Shown: piece after piece, positions 27,101 through 34,966 of the stretch
How positions within the stretch are numbered: the stretch's first letter is position 1
Layout of the letters: the number at the start of each line of letters is the position of its first letter
From: Watersipora subatra
Lineage: Eukaryota; Bryozoa; Gymnolaemata; Cheilostomatida; Watersiporidae
Direction of reading: 5' to 3'
DNA length: 64,000 bases
NCBI RefSeq assembly: GCF_963576615.1
Contig: NC_088717.1
Coordinates: forward strand, 55,445,526-55,509,525
Notes under the pieces: model-generated
Databases searched by the model: none
The model's input: only the letters and a program-made list of their open reading frames with translations
What the model was told of the DNA's origin: nothing
Made by a program: the position numbers and the translations under genes

Positions 27101-30100
27101 GCCGCATAGACGGAAGAGAACAACTCCCTTTCAGTGCAGCTGATGCATCAGGTGCAGTACGCCTTGTGACAAGCTGTTGTGTTGCTCGCCCGCTCGACGG
27201 GGGGACAACTCCGCAAAAACAACAGTTTGTCAAGACAGGCTATATTATAACTGATGTAATGGATTTGTTGACTACTATTGCCGTAGTCAAACGCTTAAGC
27301 TAGCTGCCCCTAAATCTGAAGGTTCTGAGATCAAATCCAGTGCAATACGGATTTTACATTGCTAGATTTTAATGGTTATAATGGGACACGGGGATGAAAA
27401 TAAATGAGGGATGAGATATATATAGAAAACTTGTTCACCAATGTAACACATAACAACAGTAGGTGCTGAGTGAATTATTTACAGAATCTTCAAGATTGAA
27501 TGGTTGCAGCATTCAAAGACATGATTAAAATGATATTCAGAATTATAGCGCAGAGTATTGAACCAGGTGTGACCAATACTATAATCCCTCCTACTTAACA
27601 GCTTTAACTATAGTGAGTTCATTGTATCGCGGGTGTTGCAATCACTAGAGTTTCTTCACCCTTATTATAATAACTAGAAATTCCCCTGTCATACAGCTTA
27701 CGACCAAAGTGATATTGGAAAAAAGAAAGGGTACTGATAGTTGAGAAATGCAATATTAGCAGTCAAATGGCACTGCAGTGCAATGGTTGCTGTAATGTAC
27801 TGGGTGTTATTATGTACAACAAACAGCAATAATGAAAGGAAAAGATTATATGTTTATATCTTCCCCCTGCAATAGGAGAAATGTAATATTAGAAGTAAAA
27901 TGCACTGATATTATTAGAATAACCCATATTATTAATATAGTAATACAGTAATAATAGAAAACCAATGCACAAGTTTGTTTACATTTCAAAACGTCATAGC
28001 AATCAATATCAAGAAGTTGTGATATTTATCTAGATTTTTAGAAAATCTATTTAACAAAATTATTTAGAAAAAATAATAACAGTAACATATTGCCCAACAT
28101 CGGTCACTATATACTTTGATCTTGTAAATTCGAATGATTATTCTTATAATTAAACCTTATAAAATCGAATAATTATTCTTATAATTAAACATCGTAATAA
28201 TCTTATAAGAATCGTTAGAAAAATATCATTGTCATTTCTGTTACTTTCACTGCTTTGGACAACAATTGGAATACCAAAGTACTCATAAGTGTCTAAAATG
28301 TCAGTTACTTTGAAATCGGCAAAAATGAAACGATTACTTTTCAGTACTTCCACGTTAGTTACAGAAACCTTTGGCAATTCGACAATGCTATAGACTGGTG
28401 AAATGAGCATGTTTTTCTTGTGAAATGCGCACGACTTAATGGTTCTACCCTCTGTCTCACGGCCTTCTCGGCGTTTCGCTGGCTGGTCTTAATTTGGATA
28501 AAAAAGGCTTGTCAAAGTTTTAATAGCAATTTTAGGTCCAATTAATCTGTCCATTTATGTATAATCCGATCAGATGGGTACGGTTTAGGATATTGTCTAC
28601 AAATTTCAAAGACTTAGTAACATATTTAAATAGGTTTATATGTGTTTTGTATTTTATTGTGTTATTGTATTATTTTTTATTGTGTTTTTATTATACTTAA
28701 ACGACTCCATTGAAAAATGGTTAAATTTGTTGAGGAGATTTTGGTACAAGGGTTTGAGATGGTCGTTGATGAATAATTTTCGTGAGTTGTCTGCACATAC
28801 GCATTTATCATAAAGCTCTCGAACAATCGCTTCACTCATGTTTGGTTGTGGGATGATAATTTATGCTTAAAGGAGGTAATCATCTTCTCATTTTGAAATG
28901 AATAAATTAAAGAGTCGGTACAGTATACAGCACTACTGTATATTTTATTGTCACTATGTGACTCCAGGACGATCCCTTCACCTGCAGTGACCTTCATTTG
29001 GATAATCATAACAATACACTGTCAGTAACATCGTCATTAAGGCCTGACTACAGAGCGGATAGTCTATTGATGTGAAAGTCTCCTAGCAATGAGCTGGTTG
29101 ATGTTATTGGTAAAAATAAAAGCTCTTTCTTGATATCTATGGATTTCATATTGTATATACAAGGTACTAAACAAGTATGCAGCATGTAAGTACATGTACA
29201 TGCCCTACATGTGCATGTACTTACATGTTTAATAATTACAGAAGCTTTAGAGACAGCTAAGTTTTCTGAAGTGTTACAACTAGGGTTCACACTTCAAAAG
29301 CGTCTAGTTTCTATTTCATGTAAGTTCTCATTTTGCAAATGGGTCTCCACAACCTCGGCAAAATAGAGGAGGGATTACTGAACTATTGATTAACTATTGA
29401 TCACTTATTGAATATACACCGATCACTTGTAAGTATGGACTATGGAATTCCATACTAAAATACATGTCATGCATAGCTATATTTTAAAAGATTAGCATAC
29501 TCTCAACCTTTATTAAGGCATATTGCGGTTATATTAAAAATGCTTTGTAAGTTTTAGTAGTACAAATGGTATTCCATTTAGAGACAAAAAAGAGGATTAC
29601 TCCAATATTCAATTAATAATTTGGTACAAACACTTTTTGTTCATGTAGCTTGATCCAGGCTCATTTTTGCTCATGGTCGATGTTGTTACGAGCTTGGAGA
29701 GAATAGAAGAAGCAATTCAGAGAAGCCAATCGGTATAGCAAACATTGCAGTAGCTGTTAGTAGCGACAGATATATTTTACACTAATTGCGTCAAAATTAA
29801 CTCATATTCTACCTACAAAAACTGAAAATTTTAAAATGTTCAAAAATATGCTTGTGAAAACAAAATAACTTTTGATTATGCGTGTTATGTTGTTGACTTC
29901 CTTTTTCACAACCTTAAAATCGAATCTTCAATGCGACAATAATCATTCACTCATTCATTCATTCATTCATTCATTCATAGAGTATGGACAGATGCTATTC
30001 AATCCAGAAAACCACTGAATTCAAGTAACTCACTGTCCCAAGCCCTCAATGCCAAGAAATGATCAACTGCCAAATTTTCCTTGTCGATATCTCCTAGCTT

Positions 30101-33100
30101 TTCTGCTATAGCATTAACAGCGTCCTGAGCTTTCTGTCAAACAAGCAAAATATCAAAAGGGTTATACAGAAGGGCAACAAGAGCAGTCATACTCAAATCT
30201 TGAGGCAAACCGTCTCACAGCCATAGATCTAATTATTCAAAATCAGATAGAGCAACTACGAGTCCATGAACAGACCTGTCCACTGCTACCTTTTTGTCTT
30301 ATGATAAGCTAAATACCTCTTATTTGATTTGAGAAATTGTACTAGGAGAATGTAACTCCAAATTGGTCTATTTTCAGCTTGGTTGAATTGTCGGTTACGA
30401 GTATCGCACTGCAATCCATTACCACGTTATGCGTAGTCAATTACTGAACTGTTGAATATCTTTATGGAGAACGATGACTGGTTCCACACAGAACCAAAGA
30501 AAGTATCAAATAGAAGACAATCTCACCTTACATTCCGCTTGCCCGCTCCCATCCTTGTCTACTGACTCCTCTACAGCTCCTAGACCTGATGACCTAGGCA
30601 ACCCAGCGGTTGATTGAGGTACAATGGATAAACCCGTTCTGAACCTGCTTTTCTGAATTGGCAACAAATCGATGGCTACATTTGTGATGGCTCTGAGAAG
30701 AACCCCTGAAGACGATTGCTGGGCGACAGGGCAATATTTCGACCTCGCCTTGTTTCTTGCATTGCCTCTACCGCTGCAGTAGGCATGGACTGTTTTGAGC
30801 GCAGCGCAGCCAGCACCCTGTATCACACTTGTTGGTCAATATGACTACCAGTGTAAAACTAGGCAGCACCCTATGATCAACAAATACCAAAAACTATTTA
30901 AACATTCTTATAGAGTCATAATGAACTTGCAGGCCTTGCATCGGCAGTAATATCTTCATTAACAATATTTATGTAATGTAACCAGGGAAACAGTGATGCA
31001 TGCTTACGATTGACACAGTGACTGCATGAGCAAATAACTTTAAATAACATGAGCAAATAACTGCATAAGCAGAATACCAAATTGACACAATGAACAATGA
31101 ATGGCAGCATAATACTGTAAAGTAATTGCAATAAACCATGTGAACATTGAATTTCAAAATCCGTAAACAATAATAATACAAATAATTAGCCTTTTTTTGC
31201 TGACTTGACTTTTAACAGGTAATCCAGTAATAAACCATTGCAATCTCTTTTCGGCAGTTTCAAGTGTACAGTAATCCACTCTTGGTCACAGAAACCAAAC
31301 CAAACCAAACTTTGTTTACAAGTTTCACATGTAGTACAATAAAACCTGTGGAAGTGTCATCGAAAAACCAAAAGATAATAGAAATCACTAACTAGAACAT
31401 TGCACTAATTTTTATTTTGAAAGAGTTACCTATTACTATCATCTATCATCACAAGAGCATCACTAAACACTGTACCTGACACAAACTGAGAACAGGTCAA
31501 TGTGAAATAGACAAACTAACCAACAGAGCCCCGGAAACCAGGCCATGTGATGGAACAGATCTGGTAAAATGAGATTCGGTGTTATTTTGTGATGAGTGCG
31601 CATTTTGATATTGCTCAGCACTTTGGGAACTGCGATCAGCATCATGGAAACCGCTACAACATATGATAGCCTGTCGATTTTGAAGATATTACCATAGCTG
31701 CAAATACGTATTACCAGAGTTTGTGATGTTGATCTCCGAAAGATAAAAGATTTAATAGTTTTATGAGGCAGCGTTGGTACAATTTTTGAACAATCCAAAA
31801 CCTTTTGAGTATTATCCAACTAACGAGCAAGTGAGGACAGTCAAACCTAAGATCAATATCAATTAGATACGAATCTAATTCATTCCATGATTAAGCTTGT
31901 ATATCAATTAACTCATATGTCAATCAAATTAATTAACAAATAAATGAAATTGCATTAATGTGGTCCAGACATAGAAAGAACATGTTGTTATCACTGAAAA
32001 TTGTGATATAAACATAATTTGTAAATGACTTGGTTATTGCGCAAAGGAACAAAATAATCTATGCATTTGCAAGAAAAAACAAAATAGTTTTCTGTGTTAT
32101 TGAATGCACCATTGTGGTAGAGAAACATAAAGTACTCGATGCAGAATAAAAACATGGTGCACACCATCTCTTGTTTGCCATGAACACCATATATGTGAAG
32201 GCAGCTTCCCTAAAACAACAGCTCGTATCTCAAATTTTGGCTCAAACAAAAATTTGGCCTAAATCTTGGATCGTAAATAAAAGCACTCAAATATCAGACT
32301 GCTCGTACGTTGAGGTTAAGTTGTGAGGTTTGACTGCATAATAAACAACATACAAGCCAGAGTTTTAAAACATGCTGCCTGCTTTACATAATAAAGATGT
32401 ACTACCAACTCAATTATATGACGTGCATTTTCATTCAATGTTTTGTACATTTGTATTCCAAAACAGGCTTTTCCATGAGAACTGCTTTGTATTCAAGGCT
32501 ATTCAACTTGCTGTAATAAGCAAATGATACAAACTTTGATCTTGTCTTGTAAGTATTGCTAATAAAAATATTTCAGAGTTATTCCATATAAGCTTGTGAA
32601 GACAACTCCATATAGAACGCACCAAACCCTATATTCCAATTTTCCAAATTGTGATTTTCTATAATTCTTGATAAACAATATCAATGATAAATGCAACATA
32701 TTTTAAACAGCCTGTCACTCAAATACCAGCATGCAAAGTTCTGATTTAGCTTCAGTTGATCTGACATTTAAAACAAGACTTCTAAGGTGATGCTAAGAGC
32801 TACTGTAAATGGAAAACAGAAAACAAACTGAGCTTAGCGTGCTAGTTATCAAGAAAACCTCTCTTTACTAACATGAACTTACACCAATGTCAGTGTCACA
32901 TTAGACCCCAAGGTGGAGATGAAAATAAAAGAGTGGAAGAAAAGGGGTGTGCCTTGTTTGATTAGACAGAATTATTGAGAGGGACTCAACCAGCTTCAAG
33001 CTATTATGGATCAGTTTTTGCAATGCTAAACAAGTGGAGAGATTGGGCATTCAGAGGCTTCTTATTCAGAGCGAACAGTACTACCCATCAGAACTAACTT

Positions 33101-33624
33101 CAGAGCGAACAGTACTACCCATAAGAACTAACTCAGCAGAGCGAACAGTACTACCCATAAGAACTAACTCAGAATTAAATTGGGATGTCAAATTAAGAGG
33201 CAAAAGGCTTTTGAAGTTCCCTTTGAAGCTGCTATTGACTTTGGTATTCTTTTGGTGGATGATCTTATCAGTACCAGAGATTGAAATATGAACAGACTCT
33301 TAATCTAACAAGAACTAGAGTTAAATTGAAATATACAGATATTTTGAAAAACTTGGATGGCAGCGCAGACGAACTATTAATGCAGTTAGTGAATACTTTT
33401 TTAGAGCAGTTTTTATATCCGTAGTCTTTACACAACCTAACAATGAATGAAAAAGTTCAACACTTACTAGGACGATGCCGGTAAAGGTCGAGATAAAGGT
33501 ACAGATGTCACCTCACAGTATGATCGCCGTTGCTGAACCGGACTGTCACCAACACAGGTTTCAAATTCTTCTGAGTCATGAGCTGCTTTCTGGCATGGTG
33601 CATAGGCTTGATTAGACCTAAACA
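2970..33624 (-). CDS. DELE1: DELE1-like Sel1-repeat mitochondrial stress relay protein (coding exons 2-12)
   Basis: Eleven exons on the minus strand, in order 33624-33468, 31697-31521, 30827-30527, 30133-30034, 24090-23816, 23179-23093, 22335-22176, 16087-15992, 14466-14296, 7409-7281 and 3127-2970. They join in phase into about 603 residues ending at TAG. The centre is a run of Sel1/TPR-type repeats (AAHRLGVMYECGHGV, AQTFLGTMHFHEG, ACFYLGICYETGEG, GLGIDGEKALYWLNESAKQG) whose spacing matches vertebrate DELE1 repeat for repeat (LGICYE.G motif). A hydrophobic segment precedes a disordered linker, and a Ser-rich tail follows, as in DELE1. In vertebrates DELE1 is imported into mitochondria, cleaved by OMA1 under stress, and its Sel1 domain activates the eIF2-alpha kinase HRI; the same role here is inferred. 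Human DELE1 is about 515 residues, so this version is longer. Other Sel1 proteins (LRP2BP, SEL1L) fit less well. Confidence 0.83.
3284..3430 (+). repeat. Imperfect tandem repeat with five CTATTGG motifs
   Basis: Units of about 30 bp alternate in pairs (AAGCCTGGTGACACTATTGG / AAATCTCTGTCATACTATTGG-like). Lies in the last DELE1 intron next to the G-rich array. Confidence 0.75.
3519..3992 (+). repeat. Polypurine minisatellite (GGGGGAGTGGAGCAAAAGGG)n
   Basis: About 22 units of 19-22 bp, nearly all purine on the plus strand, with many G runs of 3-6. On the minus strand, the sense strand of DELE1, it reads CTCCCTTTTGCTCCACTCCC. Because the unit lacks stop codons, long frames appear in three minus-strand frames and one plus-strand frame; these are not genes. 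Confidence 0.95.
4105..4139 (+). repeat. 14-bp tandem repeat
   Basis: AGCTACCTGCTAAC in about two and a half copies. Confidence 0.8.
4993..7026. mobile_element. 2.0-kb TTAA-flanked element (Kolobok- or piggyBac-like target)
   Basis: Left end TTAAAGATGTAGTTGCGTCA; right end inverted identical over the same 20 bases. TTAA at each edge fits the target site of Kolobok or piggyBac elements. The interior has a short frame from about 5391 (MASSSSDRYSELSEQLLVKD, then stop) and a Cys-rich scrap near 5990 (CGNCHKGKS), but no transposase. It includes a perfect CRE palindrome, TGACGTCA, at about 5163. Superfamily is uncertain. Confidence 0.75.
7281..7409 (-). CDS. DELE1: DELE1 exon 11: acidic Ser-rich tail
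   Basis: 129 nt, acceptor TCTATTTACAG|CTTCG and donor CTTAG|GTAAGAA. Encodes RPQFYIPSEESELSLGDSLT and a poly-Ser run (SSASSSSLRLG). Phase 1 in and out, like exon 10. Confidence 0.78.
7410..8900. other. DELE1 intron, possible diverged element
   Basis: Between about 7540 and 8275, ends rich in CATACGAC / TTACGATG motifs occur in inverted order (GCCATACGATATCAAC; GTCGTATGGCAGAAGTC), hinting at a degraded inverted-repeat element. No gene is evident. Confidence 0.3.
8905..9000 (-). mobile_element. tRNA-derived SINE head
   Basis: Read inverted: GCTGATTAGCTCGGTTGGTT, an A-box with the TAGCTCGGTTGG form of true tRNAs, then a B-box-like GGTTGAAGTC about 45 bases on. Acceptor stems do not pair well, so it is not called as a working tRNA. 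Confidence 0.5.
9087..9494 (+). mobile_element. Copy of the CCGGCGTTGCCCG family
   Basis: Starts AATGCCTGGTGTTGCGCGGG, has a tRNA-like middle (AAGGTGGTTTAGGACGCC) and ends in TTTATATATATATAG. Confidence 0.6.
9495..11126. other. DELE1 intron, no gene recognised
   Basis: AT-rich with short chance frames. A repeated CTCTCCCACRCRCTT motif lies near 10488-10530. Confidence 0.4.
11127..11765. mobile_element. Second, shorter copy of the CAGTAGRCGCTCCTA element
   Basis: Shares the ACATGTAAATGGCCTAATCC and ACGTAGTACGAAGCAAAAAC blocks and the end ...CATCTACTG with the copy at 38986-39859, in the same orientation. Its left terminus is not recognisable, so it is truncated or diverged. Confidence 0.65.
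11766..13402. other. DELE1 intron, mostly unremarkable
   Basis: Apart from the small reading frame at 12324-12563, no repeat end or exon was recognised. Confidence 0.4.
12324..12563 (-). CDS. Small open reading frame with signal-peptide-like start (uncertain)
   Basis: A 79-codon frame on the minus strand begins MATQILTYIFILMLISIGSA from the better-placed ATG at 12557. That is a strong hydrophobic leader, followed by a Lys-rich part (ANRKLKAQKKVKWGKMKAT). AATAAA lies just inside the end. It could be a tiny secreted or membrane peptide gene nested in the DELE1 intron, or chance. I do not recognise it. Confidence 0.22.
   Translation of the reverse strand: MKMATQILTYIFILMLISIGSAVQKGILGYNMANRKLKAQKKVKWGKMKATVRLQLVPEAKKITTIKHLFTCFYFGFCK
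13403..14236. mobile_element. MITE with GGTCACACG terminal repeats
   Basis: The left end AAGGGGTGGTCACACGAGAG and the inverted right end AAGCCATGGTCACACGATGG are similar. Inside, repeated GGCCGAA motifs occur on both arms. No coding frame. Confidence 0.7.
14296..14466 (-). CDS. DELE1: DELE1 exon 10: Ser/Pro-rich tail
   Basis: 171 nt between an excellent acceptor, ATTTATTGCAG|AAGC, and donor TTCGG|GTAATT. Phase 1 on both sides, so it could be skipped without a frame change. It encodes a disordered tail (LPPSASLPSISMHLPHTLSD, TPKAVAPPPSHASSG). It is clearly richer in G+C than the surrounding intron, which supports coding use. Human DELE1 also has a Ser-rich tail here. Confidence 0.78.
15194..15600 (-). 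mobile_element. Non-autonomous Tigger-family MITE
   Basis: Ends TACCGTA...TTTTTGGACTATA and, inverted, TACCGTACTTTTCAAACTAT. The subterminal GCCGCACCCTTATATAAGCC is shared with the full element at 36373-38036. Nearly the same 407-bp sequence, inverted, is at 44281-44688. Confidence 0.88.
15992..16087 (-). CDS. DELE1: DELE1 exon 9: last Sel1-type repeat
   Basis: 96 nt, acceptor AATATTTTAG|GCGGAC and donor ATAG|GTGAGTT. Encodes GLGIDGEKALYWLNESAKQG followed by NKRAKERLREI, the final repeat of the solenoid (human ...NEAAQERLRALF). Confidence 0.92.
16511..17275. mobile_element. MITE with ACAGTGAAAC terminal repeats
   Basis: Left ACAGTGAAACATGGATAACT, right inverted ACAGTGAAACTCGGATAACT, flanked by TATA. 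The interior contains mirrored AACTCG/CGAAC motifs and no transposase. Confidence 0.8.
17276..17548 (-). mobile_element. Copy of the CCGGCGTTGCCCG family
   Basis: Inverted relative to 19768-20216: (TA)n tail, TTTCTCAAAG, a tRNA-like segment with B-box GAGATCAAATC, and the end AACTAGCTGTGCTACCCGGC. Confidence 0.7.
18087..18541 (+). repeat. 76-bp tandem repeat, six copies
   Basis: Units begin GGACCAGTTTGTCATAAATG and end GAATAAACTATTTGAT. Copies differ by only one or a few bases, suggesting recent expansion. Lies in a DELE1 intron. Confidence 0.95.
18905..18950 (+). repeat. 19-bp direct duplication
   Basis: TATGACTACAGCTGTATGC occurs twice in succession. Confidence 0.85.
18951..19767. other. 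DELE1 intron, nothing recognised
   Basis: No exon-like frame or repeat end seen. Confidence 0.4.
19768..20216 (+). mobile_element. Full-length-looking copy of the CCGGCGTTGCCCG repeat, with tRNA-like region
   Basis: Starts ACTAGCTGTGCCACCCGGCG. At 20061 it has an A-box-like GTAGTCCAGTGGGCAAGGCG and at 20105 a B-box GAGATCGAATCC, 35 bases apart, within matching TTCCG / CGGAA stems. It ends CAGACTTTGAGAAATATATA with (TA)n. The tRNA-like part is internal, not at the 5' end as in an ordinary SINE. Confidence 0.7.
20217..21185. other. DELE1 intron, nothing recognised
   Basis: No gene, array or terminal repeat recognised. Confidence 0.4.
21186..21532 (-). mobile_element. Copy of the CCGGCGTTGCCCG family
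   Basis: Inverted; keeps ATTTCTCAAAG, the ATTTTCCATTGGCAATGTGC block (duplicated inside at about 21410) and a diverged end GACGGCTCAGCTAGTA. Confidence 0.6.
22176..22335 (-). CDS. DELE1: DELE1 exon 8: Sel1-type repeat
   Basis: 160 nt, acceptor TCGTTTGTAG|GATGTG and donor TTGTG|GTAGGC. Encodes ACFYLGICYETGEG, then AAEFYMKAAKGGQSDAQFNI. This is the best single match to DELE1, whose equivalent is YHLGICYEKGLG. Phase 0 in, phase 1 out. Confidence 0.94.
23093..23179 (-). CDS. DELE1: DELE1 exon 7: Sel1-type repeat
   Basis: 87 nt, exactly 29 codons, acceptor TTTTTTGGCAG|GCACAG and donor GGAT|GTGAGTC. Encodes AQTFLGTMHFHEGKKALAVE and ends KAAAQD, equivalent to AQAFLGVLF...EQRAVKYLWLAA in human DELE1. 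Confidence 0.92.
23816..24090 (-). CDS. DELE1: DELE1 exon 6: Sel1-type repeats
   Basis: Textbook acceptor TTTTTTTCTTTTGTAG|GTCACG and donor GCAAAG|GTACTCT. It encodes HDFVFAAGLWQRTVDKFATP, the Sel1 motif AAHRLGVMYECGHGV, and SLDLMKESARLNYAK. The helical repeat pattern aligns with human residues beginning AFSYFQKAAARGYSKAQYN. Confidence 0.93.
24731..25614. mobile_element. 0.9-kb TTAA-flanked element with long inverted repeats
   Basis: Left TTAAAGGTTGACTTGCAACA and right inverted TTAAAGGTTGACTTGCAACA, with similarity continuing about 180 bp inward. No transposase. The end pattern TTAAAGRTT..TTGC..CAAAA resembles that of 4993-7026. Confidence 0.85.
25640..25720 (+). mobile_element. hAT-like terminal fragment
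   Basis: CAACAGGCGGCCTGCGGGCC and CCGGCCCACAGGC resemble the GC-rich ends of hAT elements. No matching second end was found. Confidence 0.4.
26384..26530 (+). mobile_element. Copy of the CCGGCGTTGCCCG family, 5' part
   Basis: Begins GAATGCCCGGCGTTGCACAG, matching 9087 onward (TTACCCACTGAGTTTGAGTA). A foldback follows directly, and a tRNA-like B-box GAGATCAAATCC at about 27329 with a later ATATATATA tail may be the far end of the same copy. Confidence 0.5.
26567..27247. repeat. Foldback element with 250-bp inverted arms
   Basis: Arm 26567-26815 (for example CGTCTATGCGGCTTGGCTGC) is repeated inverted at 26996-27247. Both arms contain the same frame when read outward to inward (GREQLPFSAADASGAVRLVT), a by-product of the duplication rather than proof of a gene. 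The spacer is about 180 bp. Confidence 0.85.
28387..28839 (-). CDS. Unrecognised coding-like gene fragment nested in a DELE1 intron
   Basis: ATG at 28839 opens SEAIVRELYDKCVCADNSRK and continues to 28697, where TTTAA|GTATAA is a possible donor in phase 2. An acceptor CAGTCTATAG|CATT at 28387 joins in phase to IVELPKVSVTNVEVLKSNRF and onward to about 28250. Amino-acid composition looks protein-like, but no family is recognised and the 3' end is not defined. Confidence 0.28.
29183..29227. repeat. Hairpin of TACATG motifs
   Basis: CATGTAAGTACATGTACATG is mirrored by CATGTGCATGTACTTACATG across a short CCCTA loop. Confidence 0.8.
29948..29978 (+). repeat. (ATTC)n microsatellite
   Basis: About seven perfect tetranucleotide units, beside DELE1 exon 5. 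Confidence 0.95.
30034..30133 (-). CDS. DELE1: DELE1 exon 5: helix leading into the repeats
   Basis: 100 nt between GTTTGACAG|AAAGC and GACA|GTGAGTT. Encodes KAQDAVNAIAEKLGDIDKEN and onward to ALRAWD, corresponding to the LSLEEAVTSIQQLF helix that opens the human DELE1 repeat domain. Phase 0 in, phase 1 out. Confidence 0.82.
30527..30827 (-). CDS. DELE1: DELE1 exon 4: low-complexity linker before the repeats
   Basis: 301 nt from acceptor CCAACAAG|TGTGATA to donor TAAG|GTGAGA. It encodes a Ser/Gln/Arg-rich linker (VAQQSSSGVLLRAITNVA, SVDKDGSGQAECK). A second acceptor ten bases downstream (GATACAG|GGTGC) would give phase 0 entry. It leaves in phase 0 into exon 5. Confidence 0.72.
31521..31697 (-). 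CDS. DELE1: DELE1 exon 3: hydrophobic segment
   Basis: Acceptor GTATTTGCAG|C joins in phase with exon 2. It encodes a membrane-like stretch (LSYVVAVSMMLIAVPKVL) followed by basic residues and a Trp, which resembles the N-terminal hydrophobic segment of human DELE1 thought to act in mitochondrial sorting. The donor TTG|GTTAGT is moderate and was chosen because it gives phase 2. A later GTTTGT (phase 0) is an alternative if exon 4 begins at its second acceptor. Confidence 0.55.
31698..33066. other. DELE1 intron, nothing recognised
   Basis: AT-rich, no exon signals in phase with the gene, no repeat ends identified. Confidence 0.4.
33067..33172 (+). repeat. 34-36-bp tandem repeat, three copies
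   Basis: CAGAGCGAACAGTACTACCC plus CATMAGAACTAACT. The third copy is shifted by two bases. Confidence 0.92.
33468..33624 (-). CDS. DELE1: DELE1 exon 2: linker
   Basis: Acceptor ACGTTACAG|TGTTTAGG and donor CCTA|GTAAGTG bound 157 nt without stops, encoding a polar linker (for example EEFETCVGDSPVQQRRSYC). It enters in phase 1 and leaves in phase 2. It has no recognised domain; position before the hydrophobic exon fits the variable N-terminal part of DELE1. Confidence 0.65.
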
Positions 33625-34385
33625 CTGTAACGTAAAATCTTAATGTTATGTAATCGTCTTGTGAAGTAAAATGTAACATAATGATATTTGTGGCAATTGT
33701 GAGACATCAGGTGAAACAGTGACATCAATGGTGAGAAATCAAGGCCAGTGGCAATATGACGAAGGTGGGGAGCTGTCAGATTACGACAGTGTAGGATTAA
33801 TAACTTTATGGATTTTAGAATGCTTGGTGTATATATAGGCTATCGAGGACCCTCCAGTCGGCCTTATTTTATAGCGTTGTTTCAGGTAGATACTTACACG
33901 TTATTTAAAATAGTGTCGATGGCAGCCACCATTAGCACTTGTAATACTAGTAAATACCGATTTTTTCCAGCCATCCAGAATAAATTTAATAATTACCAGA
34001 AAAAATCTAACCCTGAGTTAAGTATTGGTGTGTGCAAGTACATGACTACTAGACAGCGCAATACCCTACAGGATGAAAATATTCGATGGATATAAAAATT
34101 TGCGATTTCGTGAACAGTCAATTCCGTGAATTATTAAATTCCGTGAAAAAGTTCTATTTTTAATCACAAGGGAGAATAACTACTGCCTCAGACTTAAAAA
34201 CTAGTCACTAGGCAGAAATACTAAACGTAGCTGAGTTCCAAAACCTTTTTAAAATAGTTGCCGGGGCTTCGAGTTAACCCCATTGCTAATGCATCACATT
34301 TCTTTACAAAATTATTTAAGGCGTCACAAGTTATTAGGCATCACATCGTCATCGCAAAAATCTCTCCTACAGCCATTTTACATAG

Positions 34386-34655
34386 AAATCAACCTCTAAT
34401 ATCGAAGTTGAGGCCGATTATGATTCTGATCCGGACATAATGGTATGTATTTGATTTGCAGTGCAGATACGTTATTCATAATTAACTGCGTTAGTTAATT
34501 CTTTTGTTAAAAAACTGATCGCGTTCATTAAATGCTTCAGCTATTGTTTTTGTACTTCCTTTACACATGGTAATATTTTTCTTCTGTGTTTACTGCAGAT
34601 TGAGATTAAAACAGAACCTACCGGTATTCTAATTACGAAAACTAAAGACAAGTAG
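34386..34655 (+). pseudogene. 3' remnant of a plus-strand gene (acidic tail, two exons)
   Basis: Possible exon 34386-34442 (acceptor TTTTACATAG|AAAT, donor ATAATG|GTATGT) encodes NIEVEADYDSDPDIM. It joins in phase 0 to 34599-34655 (acceptor TTTACTGCAG|ATTG), encoding IEIKTEPTGILITKTKDK and TAG. An AATAAA follows at 34817. No room for a body of the gene remains between this and the left inverted repeat, so it is probably the surviving end of a longer gene of the element. Confidence 0.35.
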
Positions 34656-34793
34656 TAATATTCACCGAGGCAGGAATATTGGCAGAGAAGCAACTAGTTA
34701 ACCTAGACCACTTCATCAACAACAACTTCTTGATATTGCTGCGGCAAACATGATTATATTATATATTTCATTTCATGTATAGATATATTATAA

Positions 34794-34822
34794 TTTATTA
34801 CAAACTTGAGTGTACAAATAAA
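34794..34822. terminator. Overlapping convergent poly(A) signals
   Basis: Minus-strand AATAAA at 34799-34794 (HIRAN-like gene) and plus-strand AATAAA at 34817-34822 (acidic-tail remnant) sit back to back. Confidence 0.45.
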
Positions 34823-34966
34823 ATATTTCAAATACAAATAAGATTTTACAAACGATAAATGGAGTAAATAAAAACAGTTTCGCCCATATGGCGGTTGTCT
34901 GACAATGAAATTAAACTGATACTCTTGATAAGTAAATACTAGCGTTTAATAATGCTCTCTGACTAG

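Noticed and set aside
26535-27303. Paired frames containing GREQLPFSAADASGAVRLVT
   Set aside because: They are the two arms of one foldback element; duplication, not two genes, explains the match.
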